DNA from: Seison nebaliae
Taxonomy: Eukaryota; Rotifera; Pararotatoria; Seisonacea; Seisonidae
Direction of reading: 5' to 3'
Assembly (NCBI GenBank): GCA_023231475.1
Contig: JALJEE010002080.1
Coordinates: 1 to 46,874 of the forward strand
DNA length: 46,874 nucleotides
In this document: piece by piece, positions 1 to 9,814 of the stretch
Numbering within the stretch: the first letter of the stretch is position 1
Layout of the letters: each line of letters opens with the position of its first letter
Position numbers and translations under genes: made by a program
Notes under the pieces: model-generated
The model's input: only the letters and a program-made list of their open reading frames with translations
Database searches by the model: none
Told to the model about the DNA's origin: nothing

Positions 1-284
1 GGATCTTGAGAACTAAAGACATTCCGTACAACTGTTTCGACGATGTTTTAGTAATTATCATATTCATTTTCACTGATCTAATAGTCATATATTTGTTGAA
101 TTTAATCTTATCGAATGTATTCCTTTCGTTATGCATATTTAATCTATATTTGTCTACAAACTCCTCCCTATTCGTGATATAATTTAAATCAAATAACAAT
201 TATAATTATCGGAGAGTTCACAATTAACAATTTTGACAATTATTTCTAATCGATTCTTTCTAATCGATATTAGAATGAGTTGAA

Positions 285-704
285 TCAAAGTTTTGAATCA
301 GTTTTATATACAAAATTCATTATATCATATGATTTGAAATATATGAGTTTTCCTCCAATATAGACACTAATAGAAAAAAATGCTATCATAATAAGCATTA
401 TTTTTTCATCCCATATTTTTTTTTTCGTTTCCCGCATATCGGATACTTCCATTGTCAGTTCCGTTTTGTTTTGGTCGATTATACAATACATGTGGTTCAT
501 TGCCTTTTTTAATTGATTAATTTCTGATGATAACGAATCCATTTTATCGTATGTTGCATGAAGTTGTTTGCCGATCTCAGCATTTTCATTTTCAATCGTT
601 TTTGATTTCTGGAGCAGAGAAGAACTTGTGTTCATTCCGGATCCATATTTTTCCTTTTTCTTGAGGAAGGAACGACAGTGTGAAAGTTTAATACTGACCC
701 TCAA
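285..704 (-). CDS. Small coiled-coil protein with C-terminal membrane segment (unrecognised)
   Basis: The reading frame is open from 704 to a TGA at 285. The first ATG is at 635, giving 116 aa; coding may continue upstream through an unseen exon. The N-terminal part is rich in K/E/N/S and predicted helical (about residues 10-75 from that Met). It is followed by KKKIWDEK, a hydrophobic segment IMLIMIAFFSISVYIGG, and a short polar tail. This is the layout of a tail-anchored, SNARE-like membrane protein, but I see no diagnostic SNARE zero-layer residue and do not assign a family. The last ~25 codons and the stop overlap DNA that is repeated, inverted, at 2.25-2.39 kb, so this may be a repeat-family gene or a degraded copy. 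No homologous neighbour helps. Confidence 0.45.
   Translation of the reverse strand: MRVSIKLSHCRSFLKKKEKYGSGMNTSSSLLQKSKTIENENAEIGKQLHATYDKMDSLSSEINQLKKAMNHMYCIIDQNKTELTMEVSDMRETKKKIWDEKIMLIMIAFFSISVYIGGKLIYFKSYDIMNFVYKTDSKL
287..366 (-). repeat. Diverged copy of the 2246-2395 repeat
   Basis: Read on the minus strand, this stretch matches the plus strand at 2246-2318. Both contain GGAAAA/CGAAAA, then TCATATATT, then CAAATC, and an exact 25-base block (TTTTGTATATAAAACTGATT followed by CAAAA). It also matches the reverse complement of 2359-2395 across the shared TCTATA-TGGAGGAAAA stretch. It lies inside the 3' end of the 285-704 reading frame. Confidence 0.75.
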
Positions 705-1986
705 TCCTTAAACTCTTTCGGGAGAGAATGCTCCAACTTTCTCACCGTGCAGTAAATACTATACCACATCAGGTTTTATTGTAGACGTAGATTCCAAATT
801 TGGAACAGTAACGTCGTTCTGTTTATGTTTAATAGAATTATAATATAAGGGGAACTTTTTTTGAATAAAATTGAATATTTTTTGTTTTTTTTATTATAGA
901 GTCAAATCCCCTCGGGGTAAATTAAAAAGAAACTAACAAGGGAACTATTTGGTTTTACAATTTTTTTTTTCGCTGAAAATTTGTACAGTTGTAGATAAGG
1001 TCATTCTGACCGTTAGTTTATTAATTTTGTTTCCTAAATTTCATTTAGCGCAAAGTTATCTGCTAAGCCTGTGCACGTATTCCTTAGCAACCAAACATTT
1101 ACCGGCATTAAAAGCGCTACATATTCCTCAATTTTGTTTAACTTTTTAGCTTAATGTAATAATATTTAAATAAAGTTACTCGTAGTGGGAGAGAATTGAG
1201 TGAGACAAATTGAGAGAATCTAGGAAAATTCCCCCAATGGAAAATTTCCCACAAAAATTTTAAAAAATTCTTTATTGCCCTTTTTTCAGTGAATTTTTTT
1301 CTTAACCACAAAAAATTTAATATTTTAAGAAAGAGCAATCCATGCTCTTTCGAATGTGCTATAAATAAGTGAAAACGGATTGGTATTAGATATAGAATTT
1401 TCAAAAAAAGTAAACTCAATTAGTGAAAAATTTTTCTCTCTCTTTTTGATAACTTTAAGCCACTGCACTTGCTAGTTAGCAGTTATAAATTTGAATTTTG
1501 ATGATATTTTTGAGTTCTCTAGAGTAAGTAGATATGATTTAAACAAAAAATTATTAAAATCGGTTCAGTATAACATGATTAATTAATGATTAAACCTAAA
1601 TTTAAAAGTAAAAGTTAATAAAAAAATTAAATTATCAATTAATTAAGAATTAAAATTAAAAATAAGAGGAGGTATTTAATTAAATATAGAATACTGAAAC
1701 AAAGAAAACAAATATTAATAATATTAAAATGCTAATCGTACTTTTCAGTCAAATAAATTTCGTATTTAAAGCTAAACATTTAATCATAATACGCGATAAT
1801 CATGAGTTACTCTCTTTCTACGAAAGTCTTTGAAATTTAAATTCAAGCTTTGAATACTTCGTAAACGGGAGAGAAAGTCTCGCCAGCGGGAGAGAAAGAC
1901 TCGTCAGCGGGATAGTATGCTCCCGCTATATACAACAAAAATACATTGCTCCCCGGGACAGAATGGGGTCATGTTGGATAGAAAAG
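705..1986. other. Gene-free AT-rich stretch
   Basis: No convincing coding exon is seen on either strand; the short open frames here have no coding character. The only structured piece is the 21-bp tandem repeat at 1866-1926. Short CGGGAGAGAA-type words related to that repeat also occur near 718 and, less exactly, near 1186. Confidence 0.6.
1866..1926. repeat. 21-bp tandem repeat, about 3 units
   Basis: Unit 1 (1866-1886) and unit 2 (1887-1907) both start CGGGAGAGAAAG and differ at two positions. Unit 3 (from 1908) starts CGGGATAG, diverges, and ends in GCTCCCGC, so it can pair with the unit start to form a small hairpin. The repeat is locally GC-richer than its surroundings. Confidence 0.7.
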
Positions 1987-2247
1987 TCGGTAAAAGTCTC
2001 TTTGGTGTGTCATGGAACTTTTTTTTTTTTTCTCCTGAAAATTAACATATATATTAAAGCGATAATTTTAAACACCGTAGTGTTTTCAGATTTTTAATTT
2101 ATCAATTTTTTCTTAAGATATTTTTAAAAAAAAATTTAAAAATTTTAAGCTTTATAAATTGCGATAATGTAAAATTGATAATGTTTTGTTAAATAAAATA
2201 CATATTCAGAAATTATCGCCATGACACACCAAAGAGACTTTTACCGA
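1987..2247. mobile_element. MITE-like element with 29-bp terminal inverted repeats
   Basis: The left arm 1987-2015 begins TCGGTAAAAGTCTCTTTGG and ends CATGG. The right arm 2219-2247 is its exact reverse complement over 29 bases. The 261-bp element has an AT-rich, non-coding interior. The flanking bases are AAAG on each side, which could be a 4-bp target-site duplication. No transposase is inside, so this fits a non-autonomous DNA transposon; the superfamily cannot be told. Confidence 0.7.
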
Positions 2248-2377
2248 AAAGTCATATATTACAAATCAATGGGTTCATGATGGCAAATGTGATTTTTGTA
2301 TATAAAACTGATTCAAAAATTATACAGAAATCGCAAATGTCATCATAAACCCATTGGTTTGTAATATATGACTTTTC
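2246..2377. repeat. Foldback inverted repeat
   Basis: The left arm starts GAAAAGTCATATATTACAAA at 2247 and reads on through TCAATGGGTT. The right arm, ending near 2377, is its near-perfect reverse complement with only a few mismatches over about 50 bases. The arms flank a short AT-rich loop, so the whole 130-bp piece can form a long hairpin. It abuts the MITE-like element on the left and the LINE relic on the right. Its arm sequence is related to the 3' end of the 285-704 gene. Confidence 0.75.
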
Positions 2378-2382
2378 CTCCA

Positions 2383-3365
2383 TTATAGACAGATTATTGT
2401 CAGATTATTGGAACAAATCAGAATATCGTCAGCATATGCGAAGACCGATGGGAAAAACTCATCACCCATTTTAAAAGAGAACATATTATTTGCATCCAGA
2501 AGAACGTCATCAATAATTTTTCCAAAAATCCAAGGAGCAAGTATCGAACCTTGTCTAACTCCTTTATTAATATTGAACATCGACGATGATAATGAATTAT
2601 GTTTAACAACACCTAAAAAATTAGTAAAAATTTCACTTATAAAAAGTAAAGAATACGCATCCATTCCTGATTGACGTAAAATTCTTATCCCGTGGTCCAT
2701 TGAGACCGAATCAAACGCTTTGGAGGCATCCAAAAAATAAAAGAGAAACTTCGTTTTTTTGGTTCGGCATGAAGAAATGAAGAATTTAAGAAGAATGAGT
2801 AGAGGTAACGTTCCTCTGCAACTTTTGCGGTATGCGAATTGAAACATGGAAGAATACAATTCCGATGAGTAACGATTTTTAATAACTTGTTCGATAATCT
2901 TAATCAAACCATTAGCAATGCAAATTGGTCTAAAAGATGATACATCTGAGAGATTTCCTATGACCTTTGTAGATCGGAGTTATTGAAAAGATTCTCAAAT
3001 AACTAAAATCCACGTTTCCAAGAAGGATATCATTGATGTAATCAACTCAATGAACAATCTCTTGAATTCGAGATTAAATAAATGAACATACATCATCAAC
3101 TCCATGCGACTTATAAACGTTCATATAAGATAATGCCGTACGTAATTCCGCCACCGAAACCAACAGAAGAGGAAATAACGAAGTTGTAATATCAATTCGA
3201 GAACGAGTTAATTCGGGATCGAACATAGTCGCTTCGAAAAAACGCTTAAATTCATTGATATCGATTTGAGATGAACTAACAGAACTTTTCCTCATTAGAG
3301 ACCAGAATTTCGACGAATCATTTCTGGAGATAATATCATGATACTTTTGCTGTTCACCTTCCTAA
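2383..3365 (-). mobile_element. Non-LTR retrotransposon (LINE) relic, reverse transcriptase region
   Basis: On the minus strand, fragments read as a LINE reverse transcriptase in the right order. First a linker region (FWSLMRKS, then a stretch with GVDDVCSFI), then ITPIYKG, then the fingers/palm segments with FYFLDASKAFDSV, NKGVRQGSILAPWIFGK and the catalytic YADD box (FAYADDILICS). The frame is open from 2907 to 2383, but the part upstream (2908-3073) carries frameshifts and stops. There is no endonuclease, no full ORF and no 3' tail, so the copy is dead and truncated. A second copy of the same family lies at 46.4 kb on the other strand. The clade (CR1/jockey/R1-like) is not resolved. Confidence 0.88.
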
Positions 3366-3584
3366 CGAGATCTCTAATCTAATATAAAAAGAAAAAATCG
3401 TTTTGAAAAATAATTGAAAATTTAAATTCGTAATGTAAATAATCGTAAATAAATTTAATGAAAATTCAATAGAAAAGAATGTTGTTCAAATTGAAATTAT
3501 TGTGGAATGAAAAATACTTATATATGATATAATACTTATAAAAGAAACATTGATAAGTGTTAAGAATGGATACAATTTCTCTCC

Positions 3585-3981
3585 AATGTGAGTTTTATTC
3601 CGCCAGATGATGTGGATGAAGTATTTGCAACTGCAGATCTCATGGCACCCGAAATATTAAGACCATTATTATGACTCGTATTTCGGGAAAAACTATGTCA
3701 CAGGCAGATTTAAGATCGATTTATGGTCCAATTATGATAGATTGCCGTTGACGAATAATTTATCAGAAGCAAATCACAACAGATTTGCTTCAACATTCGG
3801 AGAAACCTCTCCAGATATTTTTCGTTTCATTGAATCTATCAAACAACAAATAACAATAAATAGAAATAAACTGGCACAAAATTATCGTGCAAAATCTTCA
3901 ATTCTTTCCTCACACTCACAGGAGAGTTTAGAGAAATATAAGAAAGACAACGCCATTGAATTTATACTAGATTTTGCTTGA
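3585..3981 (+). mobile_element. MULE-type DNA transposon relic, C-terminal transposase part
   Basis: Translation gives FIPPDDVDEVF, then after a frameshift near 3665 YFGKNYVTGRF, then LPLTNNLSEANHNRF and a helical tail ending LDFA at 3981. The order 'PPDDV - YF..TY..GR - W..Y....P.TNN..E..H..F' is the typical C-terminal region of MULE (Mutator-like) transposases found in animals. The catalytic DDE part upstream is missing or unreadable, and no terminal inverted repeats were found. This is a dead fragment of a plain DNA transposon. Confidence 0.75.
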
Positions 3982-4479
3982 TTTTAGCACAATAAATTTT
4001 TTTACAACTTTCTACATTTTATTTGTCCATTAACGAGATTTTTTTTTGTCCTTTTCAAAAAAGAAGAAAAAAATTTGTGCAATTTTTTATATTGTCCGCC
4101 TTTTCTAACTTCTTTAATAATAACTTTTTTTCAAAATTTTTTTTGCAGCATGTTTGGACTGCTGTGCTCTATGCGAGAATGTTTTGGGAAAAATTGAAGA
4201 AAAATTAGGAGTATTTATTTAGGTCCAAATTTTGGTCAAATCTATGTTTTTTTTAATTTTTTAAAATTGAAATTCAATTTTTATAACGAAATTTTTTTCC
4301 AGCTTGAAAAATTTTTATACTATCTTGCAGTATTCAAGCTCTTTCTAAATATGGCTAAATTATGTGTCTACGATTAATATTACCTTAAGAAAAGCTTTGT
4401 TGAAAAAAAATTGCAAAAAAAACAACTGCCAATTTACACAACTGCCAAATTTCACACAATCGACGAAATTATTTTTATC

Positions 4480-4625
4480 TCACTCTCATGAAAAATCGGA
4501 TCAAAATTGCTGAAAAAATATTACGCCAACCACCTGATTGGGCAAATGCCGTCTATAGCGACGAAAAAAAATTTTCGATGAATGAACCGGATGGAAACCT
4601 TCACTTTTGGACGGTTCAAGGACGT
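4480..4625 (+). mobile_element. Tc1/mariner-like transposase fragment
   Basis: A short frame starting near 4489 reads IKIAEKILRQPPDWANAVYS followed by DEKKFSMNEPDG and LHFW. The SDEKKF...PDG..YW arrangement surrounds the second catalytic Asp of Tc1-type (DD34D/E) transposases. Only about 45 residues survive, and neither the DNA-binding half nor the third acidic residue is present. It runs directly into the gypsy relic to its right. Confidence 0.6.
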
Positions 4626-5500
4626 ATAATTTCATATGCCTGAAAAATCTTGACGGATACTGAATCAAGATGGCACATAAACGAAATTGAAGCATTCGCC
4701 ATATATCATTTCATAATGCACTAACGATACAATCTACTCCATCATAAATTTTTGGTCAAAACAGATAACAAAGCTGCATGTCAAATTCTTTTGAAGACAA
4801 ACAAAATTAACAGTAAAATTTGGCGTCGGAGAATGCAACTATTGGATTTTACTTTTGAAACCGAATACATATCCGAAACAGAAAATTTTATCCCAGACAA
4901 ACTATCGCGAATCGTAGTAAATACCAATAATATCGACGAATTGGATTGGCATGAAGAACAATCGTTGGAGGGAATGGATAAATCGCTATGTAATGATGAG
5001 GGATTCGTAAAGAAGAATAACGTGTGGTATAAACGCCAGAAACATATTGATCGTTCAACAAAAGGAAATTTTTATTTATATTATTTCTCGGGAGTTTATA
5101 TTCGGAACCATATATCGTGGAAAAGGTTTTCGAGAGCAGTAATATTGAGATTTCACTAAAAGAAGACAAGACTGGAGGAAAGGAAGTGGTTGATAGATCT
5201 ACTGTGATAAAAGATCTACAAGAGACTCCGACCCGTCGATCTAGTAGAAAGACTGTTAGAAATTACAAAGGATAAAAAGGGGTGTATGTTGTGATACTTT
5301 TTTAATAAAATACTAAATCTTTATATCTTGTCATCGTAATGAGATCTAACGAACTGGACCAAACTATCCAGCCACAACATGGCCACCAACCACAACAAAG
5401 AAGCTTGGGGTTTTCAGGATTAAACAACAACATTATCTTCTTGTTCTTACCTATTAATTAAACAAAATATCTTTTACTTATTTCTCGTATATCATATACA
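4626..5500 (+). mobile_element. Broken Ty3/gypsy LTR retrotransposon relic
   Basis: The relic holds the reverse transcriptase-linked RNase H region (ESRWHINEIEAFAIYHF, TDNKAACQILL, FETEYISETENFIPDKLSR) and the start of the connection that follows it. It then has a basic pol-like tail, a purine-rich tract, and a 3' LTR at 5283-5500. Gag, protease, most of the polymerase, the integrase core and the 5' LTR are absent, so the element is clearly broken, with several breaks and large losses. It is probably moderately old, since the domain motifs are still easy to read. It sits directly upstream of NOC2L. Confidence 0.8.
5283..5500 (+). repeat. Putative 3' LTR of the gypsy relic (218 bp)
   Basis: The LTR starts TGTATGTTG right after a purine-rich tract (AAAAAGGGG) and ends ATCATATACA, so its ends form the short inverted repeat TGTAT...ATACA. 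A TTTAATAAAATA motif near the start could be a polyadenylation signal. No second copy of this LTR is in the window, so the boundaries rest on these end motifs alone. Confidence 0.6.
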
Positions 5501-5680
5501 AGAAAAGGATGTCAAATAACGAACCTAAAGAGTTTTAATCGAAATGTGTGCCGATGAGCTAAAACTTCGAACGAAGTCAAGAAAGGATCATTACATTTGA
5601 ATTGATTATTTGAATTAAAATTGTTGGCCTTTCTCCATACACGTGTCATCCATAATATCAATTTGCTTTCAAATAACACA

Positions 5681-8044
5681 ATGGATGAACTTTTTGAACA
5701 AGTTAATCTTGACTCCAATGATGTTTCCTTTTCTCCTCAAAATAACACCTCAGAAAGTGGGAATAACGATGAAATTGCAGCACATAAAAAAGTACTTAAA
5801 GGTTTGAAAGAGAAAGATGTCGAATTTTACAAATTTCTTGAGAATGAAGAATCGAATTTATTAGATTTTGATCTTAAATCTTTGACCTCGGAAGAAGAGA
5901 ATGAGGATGGTTTTGGTGTAGAAGATGATATTGAAATTATACAGTCAGTTGATTTAACGAAGACGAAGAAAAAGATTGAAGAATTACTTTTTGTTTTTCG
6001 GGATGGATCCAATGAAAAGAGGAGATTGCTAAAGAATGAGTTTTTGAAGAAAATCCAATATTTAATTAATGGTTTTCGAGCAGCACTTAACAGAATAGAA
6101 TACGTGACATCTATCGCTCTACAAACGGATAATAACGTCGTTTCCAAATATTCAACTAAATATTTATGTGATTCGTCGGAAGTGCTAGATGAAATCATCC
6201 AGTTGACAATACAATATTTGTCATATCTTCTCATAGCTTTCATTAATGGTGAATCATTGAATGATTATTTGAAAGTGAAGAATGTGAATAATTGGAAGCC
6301 AATCTCCTCACTCATTTTCAACAAGCATTTGACGGACGTGTTAATTTTTATGAAAAAAACGACCAATGCTGATACGTTGCATATATTTATCCGATACGTA
6401 TATAATATTATCGATTTATTTGTAATTCCTTATCAGCAACATTGTGGCAAAGGAAGAAATCGTCGTTTTATGAAGTTAACGGAGAAACTCATAAAGTTTT
6501 TAATTGATATCTGGTCGGAACAACGTACCTTAATCCATCGAAGTGAGAATTTGCGAGTTATTGCTTATCTTGCAATTTATTCCTTGTTCTATCGGTTGAC
6601 GAAGGAAGGACGATGTTATGCTCCAGCAAAAAATTTATGTGAAATTTCATTAAAAAGAATGTATGTATGTTATGTGAAATCTTCTACACAAATAAATAAA
6701 GAATCGTTGATTTCCATCAATTTCATGAGAATAACATTAGCCCAATTATATGAGATGAATTCAAATATATTTTACGTACATGCATTCCTCTTCATTAGGC
6801 AAATGGCATTGCAATTAAGGCGAACAATTCGAGGAAGTGATACAGCTATCGAGTCAGCAACAAGCAATAGTAAGAAGAAGCGATTGGAAACTATGAATTT
6901 GTATGACAATGTCTATAATGGTTGTTTCATAAAATCACTCCAATTCTGGCATACTACTCTTTCAACCATTCTCCAAAACATTAAGATAAATCACTCAAAC
7001 AATGATGAATTGATGAAACGTTTAAGTTCGTTAACATATCCATTAATTCAACTATCATTTGGAACGATCAGATTGACACCGATTGAAAAATATTATCCGA
7101 TTCGCTTTCAAATAATACGATATTCCTTAATCGAATTCAATAAGAAACAATCGGATATCTTCATTCCAATTTTACCGTTGATTATGGAAATTCTTGATCA
7201 GACTGATTTCAATAAATATGAAAAATCGTCCGAGTCCAACAAGGATAAATTGGCCAATACAAAATGGGAGAATTTGAATGAACATCAGAAAATCGATTTT
7301 GATGTCGTCCTTAAACTGAACAAACAACAACTTTCTTCTTTTGCTCTCCGTCAAATTCTAATTGAGGAAATTTGTGACGTTCTTATTAATTATCTCGATA
7401 TTTATTCAAACGATATTAGTTTCCCCGAACTAGCTGCACCAATATTGACACGTCTTCGACGTTTCATTAAATTAGTGAAAGTTGCCAACTTCCGAAAACT
7501 TTTTAAGGAAATCATCGACAAATTGGAAGCAAATTCAAATTTTATTGAGGTTCGACGTCGAGATTCGCAGATATATTTAGCTGATAATCATGCTGTACTG
7601 AAATGGAAAAGGGAAACGGAAGAAACGACGAATTCTCCATTAAGACAATTTGCTAATGATTTTCGAAAGAAGAGAGAAGATGCATTACTGCATAAACGTA
7701 GCAATAAAGAAAAAATTAGTATGAATCGATTGACGCATTTGATGAACATTTCTTCTTTCCAGAAGCAATTGAAGAAATCTCCAATTGATAAGTTGAGTGA
7801 AGAGAATCGACAGCAACGTGATCAATTAAAGAAAGAATTATCATCGTTGTTTGTGACATCAGATGCTGAATCATCAGACAGTTCCGATGAATTTGAAGAT
7901 AATGGAAAGACTGAAGTAGAAACTGACACTAAAATGGAGGAAGTCATAGAACATACAAGACCAACGGAAAAGAAACGAATAAAAAATATTTCAGAGAAGG
8001 AAGATGTTGTTACATTATTTGACATGAAGAATTTTATCGATTAA
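5681..8044 (+). CDS. NOC2L: Nucleolar complex protein 2 homolog (NOC2L)
   Basis: This is an intronless gene of 787 aa (human NOC2L is about 750). NOC2 pairs with NOC1 and NOC3 on pre-60S particles and escorts them from nucleolus to nucleoplasm. The N-terminal 100 residues are acidic (EEENEDGFGVEDD). The Noc2 domain (PF03715 type) fills roughly residues 250-660, with recognisable stretches LSFGTIRLTPIEKYYPIRFQ, FIPILPLIMEIL and FPELAAPILTRLRRFIK. After that come the basic FRKLFKEIIDKLEANSNFIE region and an acidic SDAESSDSSDEFED tail. ATG 5681 (MDELFEQVNL) is the first Met; the frame is open a little further up but has no earlier ATG. The start lies 180 bp after the gypsy LTR. Recognition is from conserved blocks and is confident. 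Confidence 0.92.
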   Translation: MDELFEQVNLDSNDVSFSPQNNTSESGNNDEIAAHKKVLKGLKEKDVEFYKFLENEESNLLDFDLKSLTSEEENEDGFGVEDDIEIIQSVDLTKTKKKIEELLFVFRDGSNEKRRLLKNEFLKKIQYLINGFRAALNRIEYVTSIALQTDNNVVSKYSTKYLCDSSEVLDEIIQLTIQYLSYLLIAFINGESLNDYLKVKNVNNWKPISSLIFNKHLTDVLIFMKKTTNADTLHIFIRYVYNIIDLFVIPYQQHCGKGRNRRFMKLTEKLIKFLIDIWSEQRTLIHRSENLRVIAYLAIYSLFYRLTKEGRCYAPAKNLCEISLKRMYVCYVKSSTQINKESLISINFMRITLAQLYEMNSNIFYVHAFLFIRQMALQLRRTIRGSDTAIESATSNSKKKRLETMNLYDNVYNGCFIKSLQFWHTTLSTILQNIKINHSNNDELMKRLSSLTYPLIQLSFGTIRLTPIEKYYPIRFQIIRYSLIEFNKKQSDIFIPILPLIMEILDQTDFNKYEKSSESNKDKLANTKWENLNEHQKIDFDVVLKLNKQQLSSFALRQILIEEICDVLINYLDIYSNDISFPELAAPILTRLRRFIKLVKVANFRKLFKEIIDKLEANSNFIEVRRRDSQIYLADNHAVLKWKRETEETTNSPLRQFANDFRKKREDALLHKRSNKEKISMNRLTHLMNISSFQKQLKKSPIDKLSEENRQQRDQLKKELSSLFVTSDAESSDSSDEFEDNGKTEVETDTKMEEVIEHTRPTEKKRIKNISEKEDVVTLFDMKNFID

Positions 8045-8240
8045 TTTTTTCTCATATTTGATTTTTGAAAGTTGTTGTCTTCTGTTACTTCTGTTTCAAA
8101 TAATTTTCCTTATGTTCTTTCATTTTTGATCAAATTGTTGTTATTTTTTTATGTTACTTACAAGTTATGTTGATGATTGAAAAATATTCCATAGAAGTTA
8201 AGTAATATAAAATTTTCTTTGTTTCGTTTTAAATAGATTT

Positions 8241-9578
8241 ATGCAAATGCATAACGAATTGCAAATAGGCTTTTTAGAAAATAGTGAAGAATTTGTTGAT
8301 TTGAACCGAATTTATTTTCCGACGAAATTCGGAGGTTTTCCTTCTTGGCTTCATCCTGAATATGTCCCACAATTCGGATGTGAGTCGTTGAAGTGCAATA
8401 ATTGTGGGAAGGTACGTCGTTTTCTTCTTCAAATTAATTGTTGTATGGAAACAAGAGAAGCGTATTATATGATGTATTATGTCTTCATTTGTTTGACCGC
8501 TTCATGTTGGAGAGATGAAAATGTGCGAAATAATGATCAAGACAACGGATCATCTTTAATAGTTTGTCTTCGAGGAATTCTTCCACAAGTCAATGAATTT
8601 TATAAGTTTACCGTTTTCCTTCTAACAAATTGATAATAGTCGTTTGAAGATATGATGAGAATCAACCAGAAATGATCGATGAAGAACTTATAGATGATAT
8701 TGAGGGAAGATTTTTTCACGAACTCTCATCCAGCGAGCAGGAAAAAATTCCAGCAGTATTGAAAAGAGTACCAAGAAAGAGAATGTGTGTTTTATGTGGA
8801 GTGTTCGAACAGACGACGGAACTATTCTGTTCGACAGAACACAAGTCTTATTATAGACGTTTCCATCCACATCGAAGTTTATTTCACACATCGAATTGAC
8901 ATTCTCTCATTTATTCATTCTCTTCTTACAATGTTAGATGAGGAACAAATGAATCAAACGTATTATGATGAAACTATCAACGAAATGTTATCAAAATTCA
9001 CATTTCCACCAACGGCCATCTCATTAACTGACGAAAATGGGAATAATATAAAATCTGATTTCGTCGATGAAGCGGCAAAAGGAGACGACGAAGAATCGTC
9101 GGATGAGGATGAAAATGTTTTCCTCCAGGAACAAATAGATAGACATAATAATGATCCGTCGGATGATGAAGAAGATGACAATGAAGATCAAACTGAATTG
9201 GTAGAAGATAACGAACTTTATTCTAATGATTTTACATTCAATTCGTTCATGCTTCAAATACGTAATACTCCGAACCAAATATTGAGGATTGGTGGGGATG
9301 AACCAATTTGGGTGTTCGATTCAAATAAATTGGAAAATATACCGAATTGTGTACGTTGTGGAGGTAGTCGCCATTATATATTTCAAATTTTACCTCAATT
9401 AATTAATTCGATTAATTTCGAAGAGAATGCTTCGATCGTAGGTGTTGATTGGGGAACAGTTGTCATATGTGTTTGTACAAATAGAACTTGTCCAATGAGA
9501 GAAAAAAATTCGTTCTCTTCATTTTATTCACACGAATATGTTTTCATACAATATCCACCTTCGCCAATTCAACAATAA
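8241..9578 (+). CDS. PDCD2: Programmed cell death protein 2 (PDCD2) homolog, 3 exons
   Basis: Exons are 8241-8605, 8650-8876 and 8938-9578; introns are 44 and 61 bp (donors GTTTAC and GTTTAT). PDCD2 is a dedicated chaperone of 40S ribosomal protein uS5 (RPS2). The N-terminal half has the family signature (ELQIGFLE, FPTKFGGFPSWL, CNNCGKVRRFLLQI, then CLTASC) and continues NEFYKYDENQPEM across the first splice. The C-terminal PDCD2_C domain shows PNQILRIGGDEPIWV, CVRCGGSRHYIFQILPQLIN, VDWGTVVICVCTNRTC and ends EYVFIQYPP. The MYND finger between the halves is abridged: CVLCG, then FCSTEHKSYY, then FHPH, so the central Cys pair of the usual finger is missing. A long acidic stretch (DEESSDEDEN...) precedes the C-terminal domain. 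The gene lies about 200 bp downstream of NOC2L on the same strand; both act in ribosome assembly. Confidence 0.9.
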
Positions 9579-9814
9579 ATTTAAGTTTTCACTTCTCAAA
9601 ATTAGAAAGATTAGAATTATTTGAATTTTTTTTTATTTGTTTGTTGTGAAAATCTGAAAATGTTTTCATCAAATTGAAAAATGATAAGTGAACAAAATTA
9701 TGTTAATGTGTTAAAACGCTCCAACTGAAATTCTATAAAGAAAAAATGAATTTAAGAAATTATTTAAAATTTAAATTATTCTTTTTGTTATATTAATCTA
9801 ATAAGAAAATAATA

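Noticed and set aside
285-704. Firm call of a SNARE (Sec20/Vti1/Use1 type) for the first gene
   Set aside because: The coiled-coil plus C-terminal membrane layout fits, but I see no zero-layer Gln/Arg in register and no family-specific motif, and the tail overlaps a repeat.
949-1149. Plus-strand open frame of 66 codons
   Set aside because: Short, hydrophobic and low-complexity, with no homology and no neighbouring exon that continues it.
5621-5680. Earlier non-ATG start for NOC2L
   Set aside because: The frame is open upstream but has no ATG before 5681, and the extra residues do not match the family.
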